Source of the DNA: UBA5336 sp964415675
GTDB lineage: Bacteria > Pseudomonadota > Alphaproteobacteria > Caulobacterales > Hyphomonadaceae
Direction: 5' to 3'
NCBI GenBank assembly: GCA_964415675.1
Contig: CAYQBG010000019.1
Location: forward strand, 1-64,000
Length of the DNA: 64,000 nucleotides
In this document: positions 51,650-61,477 of the stretch, piece after piece
How the letters are laid out: each line of letters begins with the position of its first letter
How positions within the stretch are numbered: the stretch's first letter is position 1
Program-made: the position numbers and the translations under genes
Notes under the pieces: generated by a model
Databases searched by the model: none
What the model saw: the letters and a program-made list of their open reading frames with translations, nothing else
Told to the model about the DNA's origin: nothing

Positions 51650-54163
51650 ATGCGCGCAACATTTCGATCCAATGCCCGACTCGCCGTTTCGGCGCTGGCC
51701 CTGCTGGCCATGCCGGCTTGCAACATCGTCCCATCGAGCGAGGCGGTGACGGAATATGACGCTCAGCCGACGCCCTCTGCCTGGCCAGTCTTGAATCCGC
51801 CCGCCCTCGACCCCGAGGTCGAAGCGCGCGTGACTGAAATCATGGCCAGGATGACGCTGGAGCAAAAGGTCGGCCAGGTGATCCAGGCCGACACGAACAG
51901 CGTTACGCCCGAAGAGGTGAAGGCTTACCGGCTGGGCTCTGTCCTGTCGGGGGGCAATTCCGCGCCGGGTGATGAGCCCTATGCTGACACGTCGGCCTGG
52001 CTGCAGGCGGCTGATGCCTATTTTGAGGCTTCTACCGACCCCGAAGGCGTGGAGATCGCCATCCCGGCCATCTGGGGCATCGATGCCGTTCATGGCCATG
52101 CGAATCTGACAGGGGCGACCGTCTTTCCTCATAATATCGGTCTTGGGGCGGCGAACGACCCGGACCTCATCGAGCGGATCATGGAGGTGACGGCTGTCGA
52201 ACTCATCGTATCCGGTCATGACTGGACCTTCGCGCCGACGCTTGCTGTGCCGCGCGATGACCGCTGGGGTCGCACCTATGAGGGCTTCTCCGAGGATCCC
52301 GATATCGTCGCGTCCTATGGTGACCGCATCGTCTGGGGCCTGCAGGGGCGACCGGGCACGGATGGTTTCTTCGATGATGGCAGCGTGATCTCGACCGCCA
52401 AGCACTTTGTCGGCGATGGCGGCACGACCAATGGCGTTGACCAGGGCGATACGGCCGTATCGGAAGAAGACCTGCGCGACATCCATTCCGCAGGATACTT
52501 CCCGGCCATTGAGGCCGGTGCGGGATCGGTCATGGCAAGCTTTAACAGCTGGAATGGTGTGAAGATGCACGGGCATGAGGCCATGCTGACCCGTGTGCTG
52601 AAGGACCGTATGCGCTTTACCGGTTTCGTCGTGGGCGACTGGAACGGTCATGGCCAGATCCCGGGCTGCACCAATACAGATTGCCCGCAGGCCTTCATCG
52701 CGGGCGTCGACATGTATATGGCGCCTGACAGCTGGAAAGGCATCTATGAGAGTACGCTGGCGGCGGTGCAGTCCGGCGAGATACCGATGGAACGCCTCGA
52801 TGATGCGGTGCGACGCATCCTGCGCGTGAAGGTGCAGTCTGGCCTTTTCGAGAAACCCATGCCGAGCGCCCGACCAATGGCCGGGGACACCTCGCTGCTG
52901 GGCTCGCCGGAACATCGCGCCGTGGCGCGCGAAGCGGTGCGCAAGTCGCAGGTCCTTCTGAAGAACAATGACGCCCTGCTGCCGCTGGATGCCGACATGA
53001 CCATTCTGGTGGTTGGTGACGGGGCCGACAACATCTCCAAGCAGTCCGGGGGATGGACCCTGTCCTGGCAGGGGGGCGGCTACGCCAATTCCGATTTCCC
53101 GAATGGCCAGTCTATCCTTGGCGGCATTCGTGAGGCCGTGCGCGGCAAGGGCGGACGGGTGATCTTTGATCCCGAAGGCACCGCAAATGTTAAGGCCGAT
53201 GTGGTCATCGCGGTTTATGGCGAAGACCCCTATGCTGAATTCCAGGGTGATCTCGACCATCTCGATTTCCAGCCGAACGGTTTCGACACCGCGAAACTCG
53301 CCACCTATCAGGAACGCGACATCCCCATCGTGTCGGTCTTCCTGTCGGGCCGCCCGCTCTGGGTGAACCCGGAGATCAATTCGTCCGACGCCTTTGTGGC
53401 GGCCTGGCTGCCCGGCACCGAGGGCGGAGGCGTGGCGGATCTTCTTTTTCGCACCGACCCGGCTTTCGACTTTACAGGCCGACTGTCTTATTCCTGGCCG
53501 AAACTCGCGACACAGTCGCCGCTCAATGCCGGTGATCCTGGCTATGATCCGCTTTTCGCACTCGGATACGGGCTGTCTTATGGCGATGATGGCGAGCTTG
53601 ATGAGCTGTCCGAGGAAAGCGGCCTGGCAGGTATGCAAGCCGAGGCAAATGGTGCGGTCTTCCAGAGAGGCGGCACCCTTTCGCCCTGGAACGCCTTCCT
53701 CGTGGCGGGCTCTGAAGGCGTTATCTTCAATGGCACGGGCGCCAATCTCGACGCCTTGACGGGAACTCGCACCGACCATCTGGCGCAAGAAGATGCGATC
53801 TCACTGCGGTTTGTGGATGACGGCGCCGCACTAGTCTTCATGCCGGAGGGCCGCAGCGTGGACTGGTCGGGCGAGGCGGCCGATGGCATGGCGCTCGGCT
53901 TTGCGGTCAAAACCGACGCCATCACACCATTGACGCTCGCCATGGGCTGCGAAGCCGGGAGCTGCGCCACATCGCAGACGCTGTCGCTCGAACCGGGTGA
54001 CTGGCGGGAGGTGGCGGTTCCGCTGTCATGTTTTGCGGGCTCTGTGGACCTGTCCGACATCCGTCAGGGGATAAGCTTCTCCGCACCGGCGGGAACGCTG
54101 CTGGCGCTGGCCGATATTCGACTGGTCCAGCCGACAGGACAGGCGCAAACATGCGCAAGATAA
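51650..54163 (+). CDS. GH3 beta-glucosidase / exo-beta-1,3(1,4)-glucanase
   Basis: An 837-residue exported glycosidase. The N-terminus LAVSALALLAMPACNIV is a signal with an atypical lipobox (MPAC). The GH3 barrel includes MTLEQKVGQVIQ, IPAIWGIDAVHGHANLTGATVFPHNIGLGA, STAKHFVGDGGT and the nucleophile Asp330 in GFVVGDWNGHGQ. The second alpha/beta domain follows with SQVLLKNNDALLPLD, and FALGYGLSYGDDG ends it. A C-terminal beta-sandwich of about 150 residues resembles the carbohydrate-binding tail of ExoP-like exoglucanases. It would release glucose from beta-glucan oligosaccharides. Located between the halogenase cassette and the sugar transporter. Confidence 0.93.
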   Translation: MRATFRSNARLAVSALALLAMPACNIVPSSEAVTEYDAQPTPSAWPVLNPPALDPEVEARVTEIMARMTLEQKVGQVIQADTNSVTPEEVKAYRLGSVLSGGNSAPGDEPYADTSAWLQAADAYFEASTDPEGVEIAIPAIWGIDAVHGHANLTGATVFPHNIGLGAANDPDLIERIMEVTAVELIVSGHDWTFAPTLAVPRDDRWGRTYEGFSEDPDIVASYGDRIVWGLQGRPGTDGFFDDGSVISTAKHFVGDGGTTNGVDQGDTAVSEEDLRDIHSAGYFPAIEAGAGSVMASFNSWNGVKMHGHEAMLTRVLKDRMRFTGFVVGDWNGHGQIPGCTNTDCPQAFIAGVDMYMAPDSWKGIYESTLAAVQSGEIPMERLDDAVRRILRVKVQSGLFEKPMPSARPMAGDTSLLGSPEHRAVAREAVRKSQVLLKNNDALLPLDADMTILVVGDGADNISKQSGGWTLSWQGGGYANSDFPNGQSILGGIREAVRGKGGRVIFDPEGTANVKADVVIAVYGEDPYAEFQGDLDHLDFQPNGFDTAKLATYQERDIPIVSVFLSGRPLWVNPEINSSDAFVAAWLPGTEGGGVADLLFRTDPAFDFTGRLSYSWPKLATQSPLNAGDPGYDPLFALGYGLSYGDDGELDELSEESGLAGMQAEANGAVFQRGGTLSPWNAFLVAGSEGVIFNGTGANLDALTGTRTDHLAQEDAISLRFVDDGAALVFMPEGRSVDWSGEAADGMALGFAVKTDAITPLTLAMGCEAGSCATSQTLSLEPGDWREVAVPLSCFAGSVDLSDIRQGISFSAPAGTLLALADIRLVQPTGQAQTCAR

Positions 54164-54218
54164 GCGCAAAGGTGCGGGTGAAACCGGCGCCAAAACAGGT
54201 AGCGGGGAGGCTACGCCA

Positions 54219-55808
54219 ATGAATCTGGGAATCATCGACCTGAGCGTCGTGGCCATCTATGCGGTGGCGCTCTTTGCCATCGCGATCTGGGTCTCACGCG
54301 AACCTGCGGGCCATGCCAAGGATACGGAGGACTATTTTCTTGCTGGCCGGGCCCTGCCCTGGTGGGCAATCGGGGCGTCGCTCATCGCCTCGAATATTTC
54401 AGCCGAACAGATTATTGGCCAGTCCGGGCAGGGCTTCGTCGTCGGCCTCGCCATTGCGGCCTATGAATGGCAGGCCGCCATCGTTCTTCTGATCACGGCG
54501 AAATTCTTTCTGCCCATCTTCCTGAAGCGAGAAATCTATACGATGCCGCAATTCCTGGAGACGCGTTATGGCGATGGCGTCAAAGGTCTGATGTCGGTCT
54601 ACTGGATCGCGCTTTACACGGCCGTGAACCTGACCGCCGTCCTGTGGCTTGGCGGGCTTGCGATCGAGAGCCTCACCGGCCTCAATGTGTTCTATGCCAT
54701 GTGTGGCCTTGCGGCCTTCGCGGTGCTCTATTCGCTCTATGGCGGGCTGAAGGCGGTGGCGCTGACCGACATTATTCAGGTGGTCATCCTGATCGCCGGC
54801 GGCGCGGCCATTACCTGGATCGCGCTGAATCTCGTCTCCGGCGGCAATGGACCGCTGGCGGGTTTCGCGCGTCTCGGCGAAGAAGTGCCCGGGCATTTCA
54901 AGATGATCCTGGACAAGGACAATCCGAGCTATTCCGACCTGCCGGGAATATGGACCCTGCTGGGCGGCCTCTGGGTGCTGCACTTTTCCTATTGGGGGTT
55001 CAATCAGTACATCATTCAGCGTGCGCTGGGGGCGGAGAATCTGGCCGAAGCACAGAAGGGGCTGGCCCTGGCCGCATTCCTGAAGCTGCTCATCCCACTG
55101 ATCGTGGTGGTTCCGGGAATTGCCGCACTTATCCTTGCCCAGGATGGCACCCTGTCGGCGCAAACGCTGAGCGAAAAGCCCGACCGGACCTATGGGACAC
55201 TGATGACACTTGCTCCGGACGGTCTGCGCGGTCTTGTCTTCGCGGCCCTGATCGCAGCGATCGTGTCTTCGCTCGCCTCGATGATGAACTCGATCTCGAC
55301 CATTTTCACGATGGATATTTATCGCGATTACATTGCCCGGGACAAAGGCGAGAAACATTATGTGCTTGTCGGGCGGGCGGCGGCCCTGACCGCTATGGTT
55401 CTGGCCCTTTTTCTTGCCCGTCCGTTCCTTGGCGGCATGGAAAGCGCGTTCCAGACCATCCAGGAATATTCCGGTTTCATCGCGCCGGGCGTGGTGGCGA
55501 TTTTTCTGCTCGGCTTCTTCTTCAAGCCGGCCAATCAGTTCGGCGCCTTTGCCGTGCTCATCGGCTCGGTCATCATCAGTCTGGCCATGAAACTTCTCCT
55601 GCCGGACATGCCTTTCGTGCTGCGCATCTGGATCGTTTTCCTGGCAATTATGGTGCTTGGCGTCGTCGTAAGCCTGGTCACGCCCCGCCCGGAAAGCCAG
55701 CAGCCCGTTGCGCTTGGCGATATCAATTTCCATACGCGGCCAGGCTTTAACTTCGCTGCTGTCCTGGTCATCGCCATTCTGGGGACGATTTACGCAGTCT
55801 ACTGGTAG
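54219..55808 (+). CDS. SSS-family sodium/solute symporter, probable glucose transporter
   Basis: A 529-residue inner-membrane symporter with roughly 14 hydrophobic helices. SSS/SGLT markers are DYFLAGRALPWWAIGASLIASNISAEQIIGQSGQGF at the N-terminus, LYGGLKAVALTDIIQVVILI, YWGFNQYIIQRALGAENLAEAQKG and ALIAAIVSSLASMMNSISTIFTMDIYRDY. The last two match the SGLT group for sugars, with sodium-site serines in SLASMMNS. Position between a glucosidase and glucose-6-phosphate dehydrogenase makes glucose the likely substrate. Confidence 0.9.
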   Translation: MNLGIIDLSVVAIYAVALFAIAIWVSREPAGHAKDTEDYFLAGRALPWWAIGASLIASNISAEQIIGQSGQGFVVGLAIAAYEWQAAIVLLITAKFFLPIFLKREIYTMPQFLETRYGDGVKGLMSVYWIALYTAVNLTAVLWLGGLAIESLTGLNVFYAMCGLAAFAVLYSLYGGLKAVALTDIIQVVILIAGGAAITWIALNLVSGGNGPLAGFARLGEEVPGHFKMILDKDNPSYSDLPGIWTLLGGLWVLHFSYWGFNQYIIQRALGAENLAEAQKGLALAAFLKLLIPLIVVVPGIAALILAQDGTLSAQTLSEKPDRTYGTLMTLAPDGLRGLVFAALIAAIVSSLASMMNSISTIFTMDIYRDYIARDKGEKHYVLVGRAAALTAMVLALFLARPFLGGMESAFQTIQEYSGFIAPGVVAIFLLGFFFKPANQFGAFAVLIGSVIISLAMKLLLPDMPFVLRIWIVFLAIMVLGVVVSLVTPRPESQQPVALGDINFHTRPGFNFAAVLVIAILGTIYAVYW

Positions 55809-55835
55809 GTTACCTTAAGGACGAGAAAGACCATT

Positions 55836-57293
55836 ATGGCAAAGTTCGTACCCGTCGAACCGTTCAATCTCGTCATTTTTGGCGGGACCGGGGACCTGTC
55901 CCAGCGCAAGCTGTTGCCGGCCCTGTTCCATCGCTGGCTCGACGGGCAGATCCCGGAGGGCAGCCGGATTATCGGGTCGGCCCGCACGGAGATGAATACG
56001 AAGGATTTCCGCGCCTTCGCACGAAAAGCCTGTGAGGCGGCCACAGGGCCCGAGGCCTGGGATGGGGCGGCCTGGAAGGCTTTCGAAAAGCTGGTCGACT
56101 ATCAGACCCTGGATGCCACGGCGGCAGATGCTGACTGGTCGGGCCTGGCCGGGCGGCTGAATGGCGAGATTTCGCTGAATGTCTATTATCTCGCGACGGC
56201 GCCGCGTCTCTATGTCGATATTGCCGCCGCAATTGATACAGCCGGGCTTGCGACTCCCCAATCCCGGCTCGTCCTTGAAAAGCCGATCGGAACCGATCTT
56301 TCCTCGGCGCGCGCGATCAATGAGGGCGTCTGCGCGCATTTCGACGAAGACCAGATTTACCGGATAGACCATTATCTGGGCAAGGAGACGGTCCAGAACC
56401 TGATGGTGCTGCGATTTGCCAATCGCCTGATGGAACCGGTCTGGAACCGAACTTCGGTCGATCATGTCCAGATCACCGTAGCCGAGGATCTCGGGCTGGA
56501 AGGCCGTGCCGGTTATTATGACCGTTCGGGAGCGCTTCGGGACATGGTCCAGAACCATCTGCTCCAGCTTGTCTGCCTGACCGCGATGGAGCCGCCCGCG
56601 ACGCTGGAAGGCGACGATGTGCGGACCGAAAAGATCAAGGTGCTAAAATCCCTGCAACGCCTGACACCACAGCTGGCGCAGAGCCGAACGGTGCGCGGAC
56701 AGTACACGGCCGGCCTGGTCGGCGGCGAAAAGGTGAGAGGCTATCTCGAAGAACTCGGCGAAGAGGCGAAAAGCTCAACCGAGACCTTCGTGGCTCTGAA
56801 GACCGAGGTTCAGAACTGGCGCTGGGCAGGCGTGCCCTTCTATTTGCGCACGGGCAAGCGGATGAGCGCGCGATGGTCAGAAATCGTGATTGCGTTCAAA
56901 CCCGTGCCGCATTCGATTTTCGATCAGTCCCCGAGCGAGGCCAACCGGCTTGTTATTCGCCTGCAGCCTGATGAGGGCGTGAGGCTGTTCCTGCAGATCA
57001 AGGAACCGGGTCCGGGGGGGCTCAGGATCAAGTCGCTGCCACTGAACCTCTCTTATGCGGAAAATTTCACGCTGCGCTATCCCGACGCCTATGAGAGGCT
57101 CCTGATGGATGTCGTGCGGGGTAATCTCGCTTTGTTCATGCGCCGCGATGAGGTCGAGGCGGCCTGGAGCTGGGTCGATGGCATCATTGCGGCCTGGGCT
57201 GAGACCGACAGCGCGCCGGAACCGTATGCGGCTGGAAGTGACGGGCCGGTCTCGGCAGCCCTGCTGATGGATCGCGACGGGCGCAACTGGTGA
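55836..57293 (+). CDS. zwf: Glucose-6-phosphate 1-dehydrogenase
   Basis: Oxidises glucose-6-phosphate to 6-phosphogluconolactone, the entry to the ED pathway. The 485-residue enzyme has the nucleotide loop FGGTGDLSQRKLLPAL and the active site YRIDHYLGKETVQNL with Asp178-His179. C-terminal segments are FYLRTGKRM and PDAYERLLMDVVRGNLALFMRRDEVEAAW. First gene of a tight zwf-pgl-edd-glk-eda operon; 12 bases separate it from pgl. Confidence 0.97.
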   Translation: MAKFVPVEPFNLVIFGGTGDLSQRKLLPALFHRWLDGQIPEGSRIIGSARTEMNTKDFRAFARKACEAATGPEAWDGAAWKAFEKLVDYQTLDATAADADWSGLAGRLNGEISLNVYYLATAPRLYVDIAAAIDTAGLATPQSRLVLEKPIGTDLSSARAINEGVCAHFDEDQIYRIDHYLGKETVQNLMVLRFANRLMEPVWNRTSVDHVQITVAEDLGLEGRAGYYDRSGALRDMVQNHLLQLVCLTAMEPPATLEGDDVRTEKIKVLKSLQRLTPQLAQSRTVRGQYTAGLVGGEKVRGYLEELGEEAKSSTETFVALKTEVQNWRWAGVPFYLRTGKRMSARWSEIVIAFKPVPHSIFDQSPSEANRLVIRLQPDEGVRLFLQIKEPGPGGLRIKSLPLNLSYAENFTLRYPDAYERLLMDVVRGNLALFMRRDEVEAAWSWVDGIIAAWAETDSAPEPYAAGSDGPVSAALLMDRDGRNW

Positions 57294-57305
57294 GGAGGGC
57301 CGATC

Positions 57306-57998
57306 ATGTCACTGACCGCGTTTGAAACCCGAAAGACGGCGACGACGCATGTCGCGGCTCTGATGGAAGGCGCGCTGCGCCAACAGCTGGCCGCGACGGG
57401 AGAAGCCGGACTGCTGCTCTCTGGCGGATCGACGCCAGGCCCGGTCTATGAGGAGCTTGGCGCCTGCGGTCTGGACTGGTCGCGGGTCGCAGTCGGCCTT
57501 GTCGATGAGCGTTGGGTGGACGAGGATGACCCGGCTTCAAATGCCGCGCTGGTCCGGCGCACGCTGATGGCCGGCAAGGCCGCCGCAGCGTGTTTCGAGC
57601 CCATGAAGACGCCGGCCGCTCATCCTGCGCCGGCGTTGGCTGAGCGCGAAACGGCTTATGCGCGGATTTGTAGAAAGTCGCCGGTGATCCTGCTCGGCAT
57701 GGGCCCCGACGGGCATACAGCAAGCTGGTTTCCCGGCGCGACCGGGCTCGATGGCGTGATGGACACGGAGAATGCCCGTATGCTCGGCGCCATCGATGCC
57801 GGCGGCTCAGCCGTCGCCGGCGACCACCCAGCGCGCATGACGCTGACGGCTCGCGCCCTGACCGGAGCCGGGCTCGTCATCCTGTTCATCACCGGCGAGG
57901 AAAAGCGTGCGGTGCTGGAAAACCAAGAGGCTGGACTGCCGGTTCATGCTGCGCGGTCGCTCCTCGGGAGAAAGCTCAAGGAGGTTTGGGCGCCATGA
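57306..57998 (+). CDS. pgl: 6-phosphogluconolactonase
   Basis: Hydrolyses 6-phosphogluconolactone to 6-phosphogluconate. The 230-residue DevB-type protein has LLLSGGSTPGPVYEELG (phosphate loop), VGLVDERWVDEDDPASN and ILLGMGPDGHTASWFPG, which contains the catalytic histidine region, followed by PARMTLTARALTGAGLVILFITGEEKR. Its stop overlaps the edd start (ATGA). Length is normal. Confidence 0.95.
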   Translation: MSLTAFETRKTATTHVAALMEGALRQQLAATGEAGLLLSGGSTPGPVYEELGACGLDWSRVAVGLVDERWVDEDDPASNAALVRRTLMAGKAAAACFEPMKTPAAHPAPALAERETAYARICRKSPVILLGMGPDGHTASWFPGATGLDGVMDTENARMLGAIDAGGSAVAGDHPARMTLTARALTGAGLVILFITGEEKRAVLENQEAGLPVHAARSLLGRKLKEVWAP

Positions 57999-59827
57999 CG
58001 ACACTTCATCCCAAGGTTGCCGAGGTCCTGGCAAGGATTGAGGATCGCTCGCGCGACAGCCGCGCGGCTTATCTGGAACTGATCCGCGCCCGCAAACCTG
58101 ACGGCTTTGCGAGAAAGCGACTGTCCGAGGGTAATCAGGCCCATGCCAGCGCGGGCTGCGCGGTGATGGACAAGGCAGAGCTTCTGGGCGCCGAGTGGCC
58201 CAATATCGGGATTGTCACCGCCTATAATGACATGCTCTCGGCGCATGCCCCTTTTGAGCATTATCCCGAGATTATCCGCGCTGCCGCGCGTGAGGCCGGC
58301 GCGACGGCGCAGGTCGCCGGCGGCGTACCGGCCATGTGCGACGGTGTCACCCAGGGCCAGCCGGGTATGGAGCTGTCGCTGTTTTCACGCGACGTCATCG
58401 CGCTCGCCTCAGCTGTGTCACTCAGTCATGACGCTTTTGATGCTGCGATCCATCTCGGTGTGTGTGACAAGATCATCCCGGGCCTTGTCATCGCTGCGCT
58501 GCGCTTTGGCTGGCTGCCGCATGTCTTTGCGCCGGCCGGGCCGATGCCGTCCGGTCTGCCCAATCCGGAGAAGGCGCGAATCCGCCAGGAATTTGCGCAA
58601 GGCAAGGTTGGGCGCGACGTGCTGCTCAAGGCGGAAGCAGAAAGCTATCACAGCCCGGGTACCTGCACTTTCTATGGCACGGCCAATTCCAACCAGATGA
58701 TGATGGAGGTGATGGGCCTGCATGTGCCCGGTGCCGCCTTTGTCAATCCCGGCACGCCGCTGCGCGAGGCGCTGACGCGCGCCGCCACGCAAAGAGCGGC
58801 GGGAATGACCATCAAGGGCGACTACACGCCGATGGGCGAGATCATCGACGCGCGCAGCATCGTCAATGCGATCGTCGGGCTGATGGCGACAGGCGGGTCG
58901 ACCAATCACGCCCTGCACATTCCGGCCATGGCGGCTGCGTGCGGGATTCAGGTGACGCTGGAAGACTTCGCCGACCTGTCTGCCGTGACGCCTCTGATGT
59001 GCCGGATCTATCCCAATGGCACGGCGGATGTGAACCATTTCCACGCCGCCGGCGGCATGGGCTTCCTGATCCGTGAGCTCATCGAAGCGGGCCTGATAAT
59101 TGGCGAGGCGCAAGGCATTTCCGGTCCGGTTTCCAACTATAGCGAGGAACCCTGGCTCGATGGTGACGTACTCACATGGCGCCCGGCGCCTGAAACCAGC
59201 GGCGACATGGATGTGTTGCGCCCGGCTTCGGACCCTTTCCAGGCCGAGGGCGGGCTGCGCCTGATGGATGGCCCGCTTGGGCGCGGGGTAACCAAGGTCT
59301 CAGCGGTCAAGCCGGAAAACCGTATTGTCGAGGCGCCTGCACGTGTTTTCGACACTCAGGAGGCGCTGAAAGTCGCTCACAAGGCCGGCGAGCTCGACCG
59401 TGATGTGGTGGCTGTGGTGCGCTTCCAGGGGCCGACAGCCAATGGCATGCCGGAGCTGCACTCGCTGTCGCCCGTCCTCGGCGCGTTGCAGGATGCCGGT
59501 CACAAGGTCGCACTTGTCACCGACGGGCGCATGTCTGGTGCATCGGGCAAGGTACCTAGCGCTATCCATGTCGGCCCGGAAGCCGCGCGTGGCGGCCCGC
59601 TGGCCCGCGTACAGGACGGCGATATCATCCGGGTCGATTGTGAACATGGCGAACTGTCGCTGAAGCTGGATCCGTCGGAGTTCGCCGCGCGCGAAGCCAC
59701 ACCGTTCCGCCCGAATGAGAGCCATACCGGCCTGGGGCGGGAAATGTTCGGGGCCTTCCGCACCGGTGCGGCCGAGACCGAGACAGGTGCCAGCCTGTTC
59801 GACTTTTTCATGCCGCGTGGCGCGTGA
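57995..59827 (+). CDS. edd: Phosphogluconate dehydratase
   Basis: Iron-sulfur dehydratase turning 6-phosphogluconate into 2-keto-3-deoxy-6-phosphogluconate. The 610-residue protein has the IlvD/Edd signatures GIVTAYNDMLSAHAPFEHYP and GGVPAMCDGVTQGQPGMELSL with a cluster cysteine. SPGTCTFYGTANSNQMMMEVMGLHVPG has a second cysteine. GLMATGGSTNHALHIPAMA and TDGRMSGASGKVPSAIHVGPEA follow. Overlaps pgl by 4 bases and touches glk. Confidence 0.97.
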   Translation: MTTLHPKVAEVLARIEDRSRDSRAAYLELIRARKPDGFARKRLSEGNQAHASAGCAVMDKAELLGAEWPNIGIVTAYNDMLSAHAPFEHYPEIIRAAAREAGATAQVAGGVPAMCDGVTQGQPGMELSLFSRDVIALASAVSLSHDAFDAAIHLGVCDKIIPGLVIAALRFGWLPHVFAPAGPMPSGLPNPEKARIRQEFAQGKVGRDVLLKAEAESYHSPGTCTFYGTANSNQMMMEVMGLHVPGAAFVNPGTPLREALTRAATQRAAGMTIKGDYTPMGEIIDARSIVNAIVGLMATGGSTNHALHIPAMAAACGIQVTLEDFADLSAVTPLMCRIYPNGTADVNHFHAAGGMGFLIRELIEAGLIIGEAQGISGPVSNYSEEPWLDGDVLTWRPAPETSGDMDVLRPASDPFQAEGGLRLMDGPLGRGVTKVSAVKPENRIVEAPARVFDTQEALKVAHKAGELDRDVVAVVRFQGPTANGMPELHSLSPVLGALQDAGHKVALVTDGRMSGASGKVPSAIHVGPEAARGGPLARVQDGDIIRVDCEHGELSLKLDPSEFAAREATPFRPNESHTGLGREMFGAFRTGAAETETGASLFDFFMPRGA

Positions 59828-60801
59828 TGGAGGCCCGCGTTCTCGTCGGAGATGTCGGCGGCACGAATTGCCGTTTCGCACTGGCCGGTCGTGTGCAGGA
59901 CGCGATTGAAGTGCATGAGGTGCGCAAGCTGCGCAATGACGACCATGCCAGTTTTGCTGACGCGCTTGCGACCTATCTGAGCGGGATTGACGAGAAACCC
60001 TGCCGTGCCCTGTTTGCCCTGGCAGGACCGCCACAGGGGGATGGCAGTATCAAGCTGGTCAATCGCGACTGGCCGCGTGTTCACCCCGGAGTTCTGGCGG
60101 AAGGCGCCGGGCTCGAAAAAGTCACGCTGGTCAATGACTTCGCCGCAATGGCGCGTGCGATTCCGGAACTTGGCCCGGAGGCATTCGAGACAATCCGCCC
60201 TGGTACGCCGGCGCCCGGATCACCCGTTATCGTGACCGGGCCGGGCACAGGTTTCGGCGTTGGCACCTTGATTCCGCTTGCAGACCGGCGCTGTCATGTC
60301 CTGACCGGTGAAGGCGGGCATGCGGCTTATAGCGCTCATACCGTGCGCGAAGCCAGGCTGGCCGAGCGCATGGCGGGGGAATATGGCTATGTGTCGACGG
60401 AGATGATCGTGTCGGGAGCCTGGCTGCAGCCGGTCTTCTATCATTTGTCAGATATGCACGGCCGGCCGCGCGAGACCCTTTCTCCAGCTGAAATACTGGC
60501 GCGGGCTGAAGCGGGTGATGCGCTTTGCGAAGAGGTCTGCCAGTTGCGAGCCCGCGCGATCATGGGCGCGGCAGGCGATCTGGTGCTTGTCAATGGCGGG
60601 CGCGGCGGTGTGGTGCTGACCGGAGGCGTGGCTGAGCGCATGGTTCGCTGGCTGTGTGCGCCTGAAGCCCTGGCGCGTTTTGAGGAACGTGGTTCTCACA
60701 GAGACTATATGCGTCCGGTCCCCGTCAGGGTGCTTCACGAAACAACGGCCCCGCTGATCGGGGCGGCGGCCCTCATTCTCGGAGACGGACATGCAAGCTG
60801 A
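59827..60801 (+). CDS. glk: Glucokinase
   Basis: ATP-dependent glucokinase of the bacterial GLK (ROK-distinct) family, 324 residues. The phosphate-1 motif is VLVGDVGGTNCRFAL, the sugar-binding aspartate is in LVNDFAAMA, GPGTGFGVGTLIPL is the phosphate-2 loop, and TGEGGHAAYSA follows. VLTGGVAERM lies in the C-terminal nucleotide region. It supplies glucose-6-phosphate to Zwf from imported glucose. The ATG overlaps the edd stop by one base (TGATG); a GTG one codon upstream is also possible. It overlaps eda by 11 bases. Confidence 0.94.
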   Translation: MEARVLVGDVGGTNCRFALAGRVQDAIEVHEVRKLRNDDHASFADALATYLSGIDEKPCRALFALAGPPQGDGSIKLVNRDWPRVHPGVLAEGAGLEKVTLVNDFAAMARAIPELGPEAFETIRPGTPAPGSPVIVTGPGTGFGVGTLIPLADRRCHVLTGEGGHAAYSAHTVREARLAERMAGEYGYVSTEMIVSGAWLQPVFYHLSDMHGRPRETLSPAEILARAEAGDALCEEVCQLRARAIMGAAGDLVLVNGGRGGVVLTGGVAERMVRWLCAPEALARFEERGSHRDYMRPVPVRVLHETTAPLIGAAALILGDGHAS

Positions 60802-61429
60802 ACTCATGCGGCGTGCGCGCCATGCCGGTGTCGTTCCGGTGCTCACAGTCGATGATGCGGCGAGTGCAGTGTCACTGGCGCGTGCCCTCGCAGCAGGCGG
60901 ACTCGATGTCATGGAGATCACCCTGCGGACCTCAGCGGCGCTGGACGCCATTTCTGCGATTGCTGCCAGCGATGTGGACTGCCTCATTGGAGCTGGCACC
61001 ATAGTGACGGAAGGCGATGTCGATGCAGCGGGTAAGGCCGGGGCGCAATTCCTTGTCACGCCGGGTACGCCCGGCAGTCTTGTTCCTAGCCTGCTTGATT
61101 ATCCGGGCCCCGTCATTCCCGGCGTATCGACCGTGGGCGAGGCGATGACGCTCCATGAAGCAGGTTTTGGCGTCCTGAAATTCTTTCCGGCGGAACCTGC
61201 CGGCGGCGCGCCGTTTCTCAAGGCGCTGGCTGGACCGCTTCCCGATATCATGTTCATGCCGACCGGCGGTATTCGTCCCGCCACCTTCGGCGCCTATCTC
61301 GCCTTGCCGAATGTCCTGGCGGTCGGTGGCTCCTGGATCGCGAGCGCAGCTGATATGTCAGCGGGCCACTGGGCCGATATAGAGGCGCGGGCCAGACAGG
61401 CATTCGACGCCGCCAGTGCAATCCGATAG
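60791..61429 (+). CDS. eda: 2-keto-3-deoxy-6-phosphogluconate aldolase
   Basis: Class I aldolase that splits KDPG into pyruvate and glyceraldehyde-3-phosphate, ending the ED pathway. The 212-residue TIM barrel has Glu42 in VMEITLRT, GAGTIVTEGDVDAAGKAGAQFLVTPG and Schiff-base Lys130 in VLKFFPAEPAGG. MPTGGIRPATFGAYLALPNVLAVGGSWI forms the phosphate site. It begins inside the glk gene, so translation is coupled. Confidence 0.96.
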   Translation: MQAELMRRARHAGVVPVLTVDDAASAVSLARALAAGGLDVMEITLRTSAALDAISAIAASDVDCLIGAGTIVTEGDVDAAGKAGAQFLVTPGTPGSLVPSLLDYPGPVIPGVSTVGEAMTLHEAGFGVLKFFPAEPAGGAPFLKALAGPLPDIMFMPTGGIRPATFGAYLALPNVLAVGGSWIASAADMSAGHWADIEARARQAFDAASAIR

Positions 61430-61477
61430 AACGCCCTCGCGATCCCGAACCCGAACATTAGCGAATTGAGGATGCCC

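Noticed and set aside
51227..53788. Open frame of 853 codons on the minus strand opposite the GH3 and halogenase genes
   Set aside because: It is antisense to two strongly supported genes, its translation is Arg/His-rich without family motifs, and long antisense frames are expected in GC-rich DNA.
54399..55733. Minus-strand frame of 444 codons and an overlapping plus-strand frame inside the symporter gene
   Set aside because: Both are low in hydrophobic residues and very rich in Arg, His, Gln or Gly, with no motif; the symporter frame explains the region fully.
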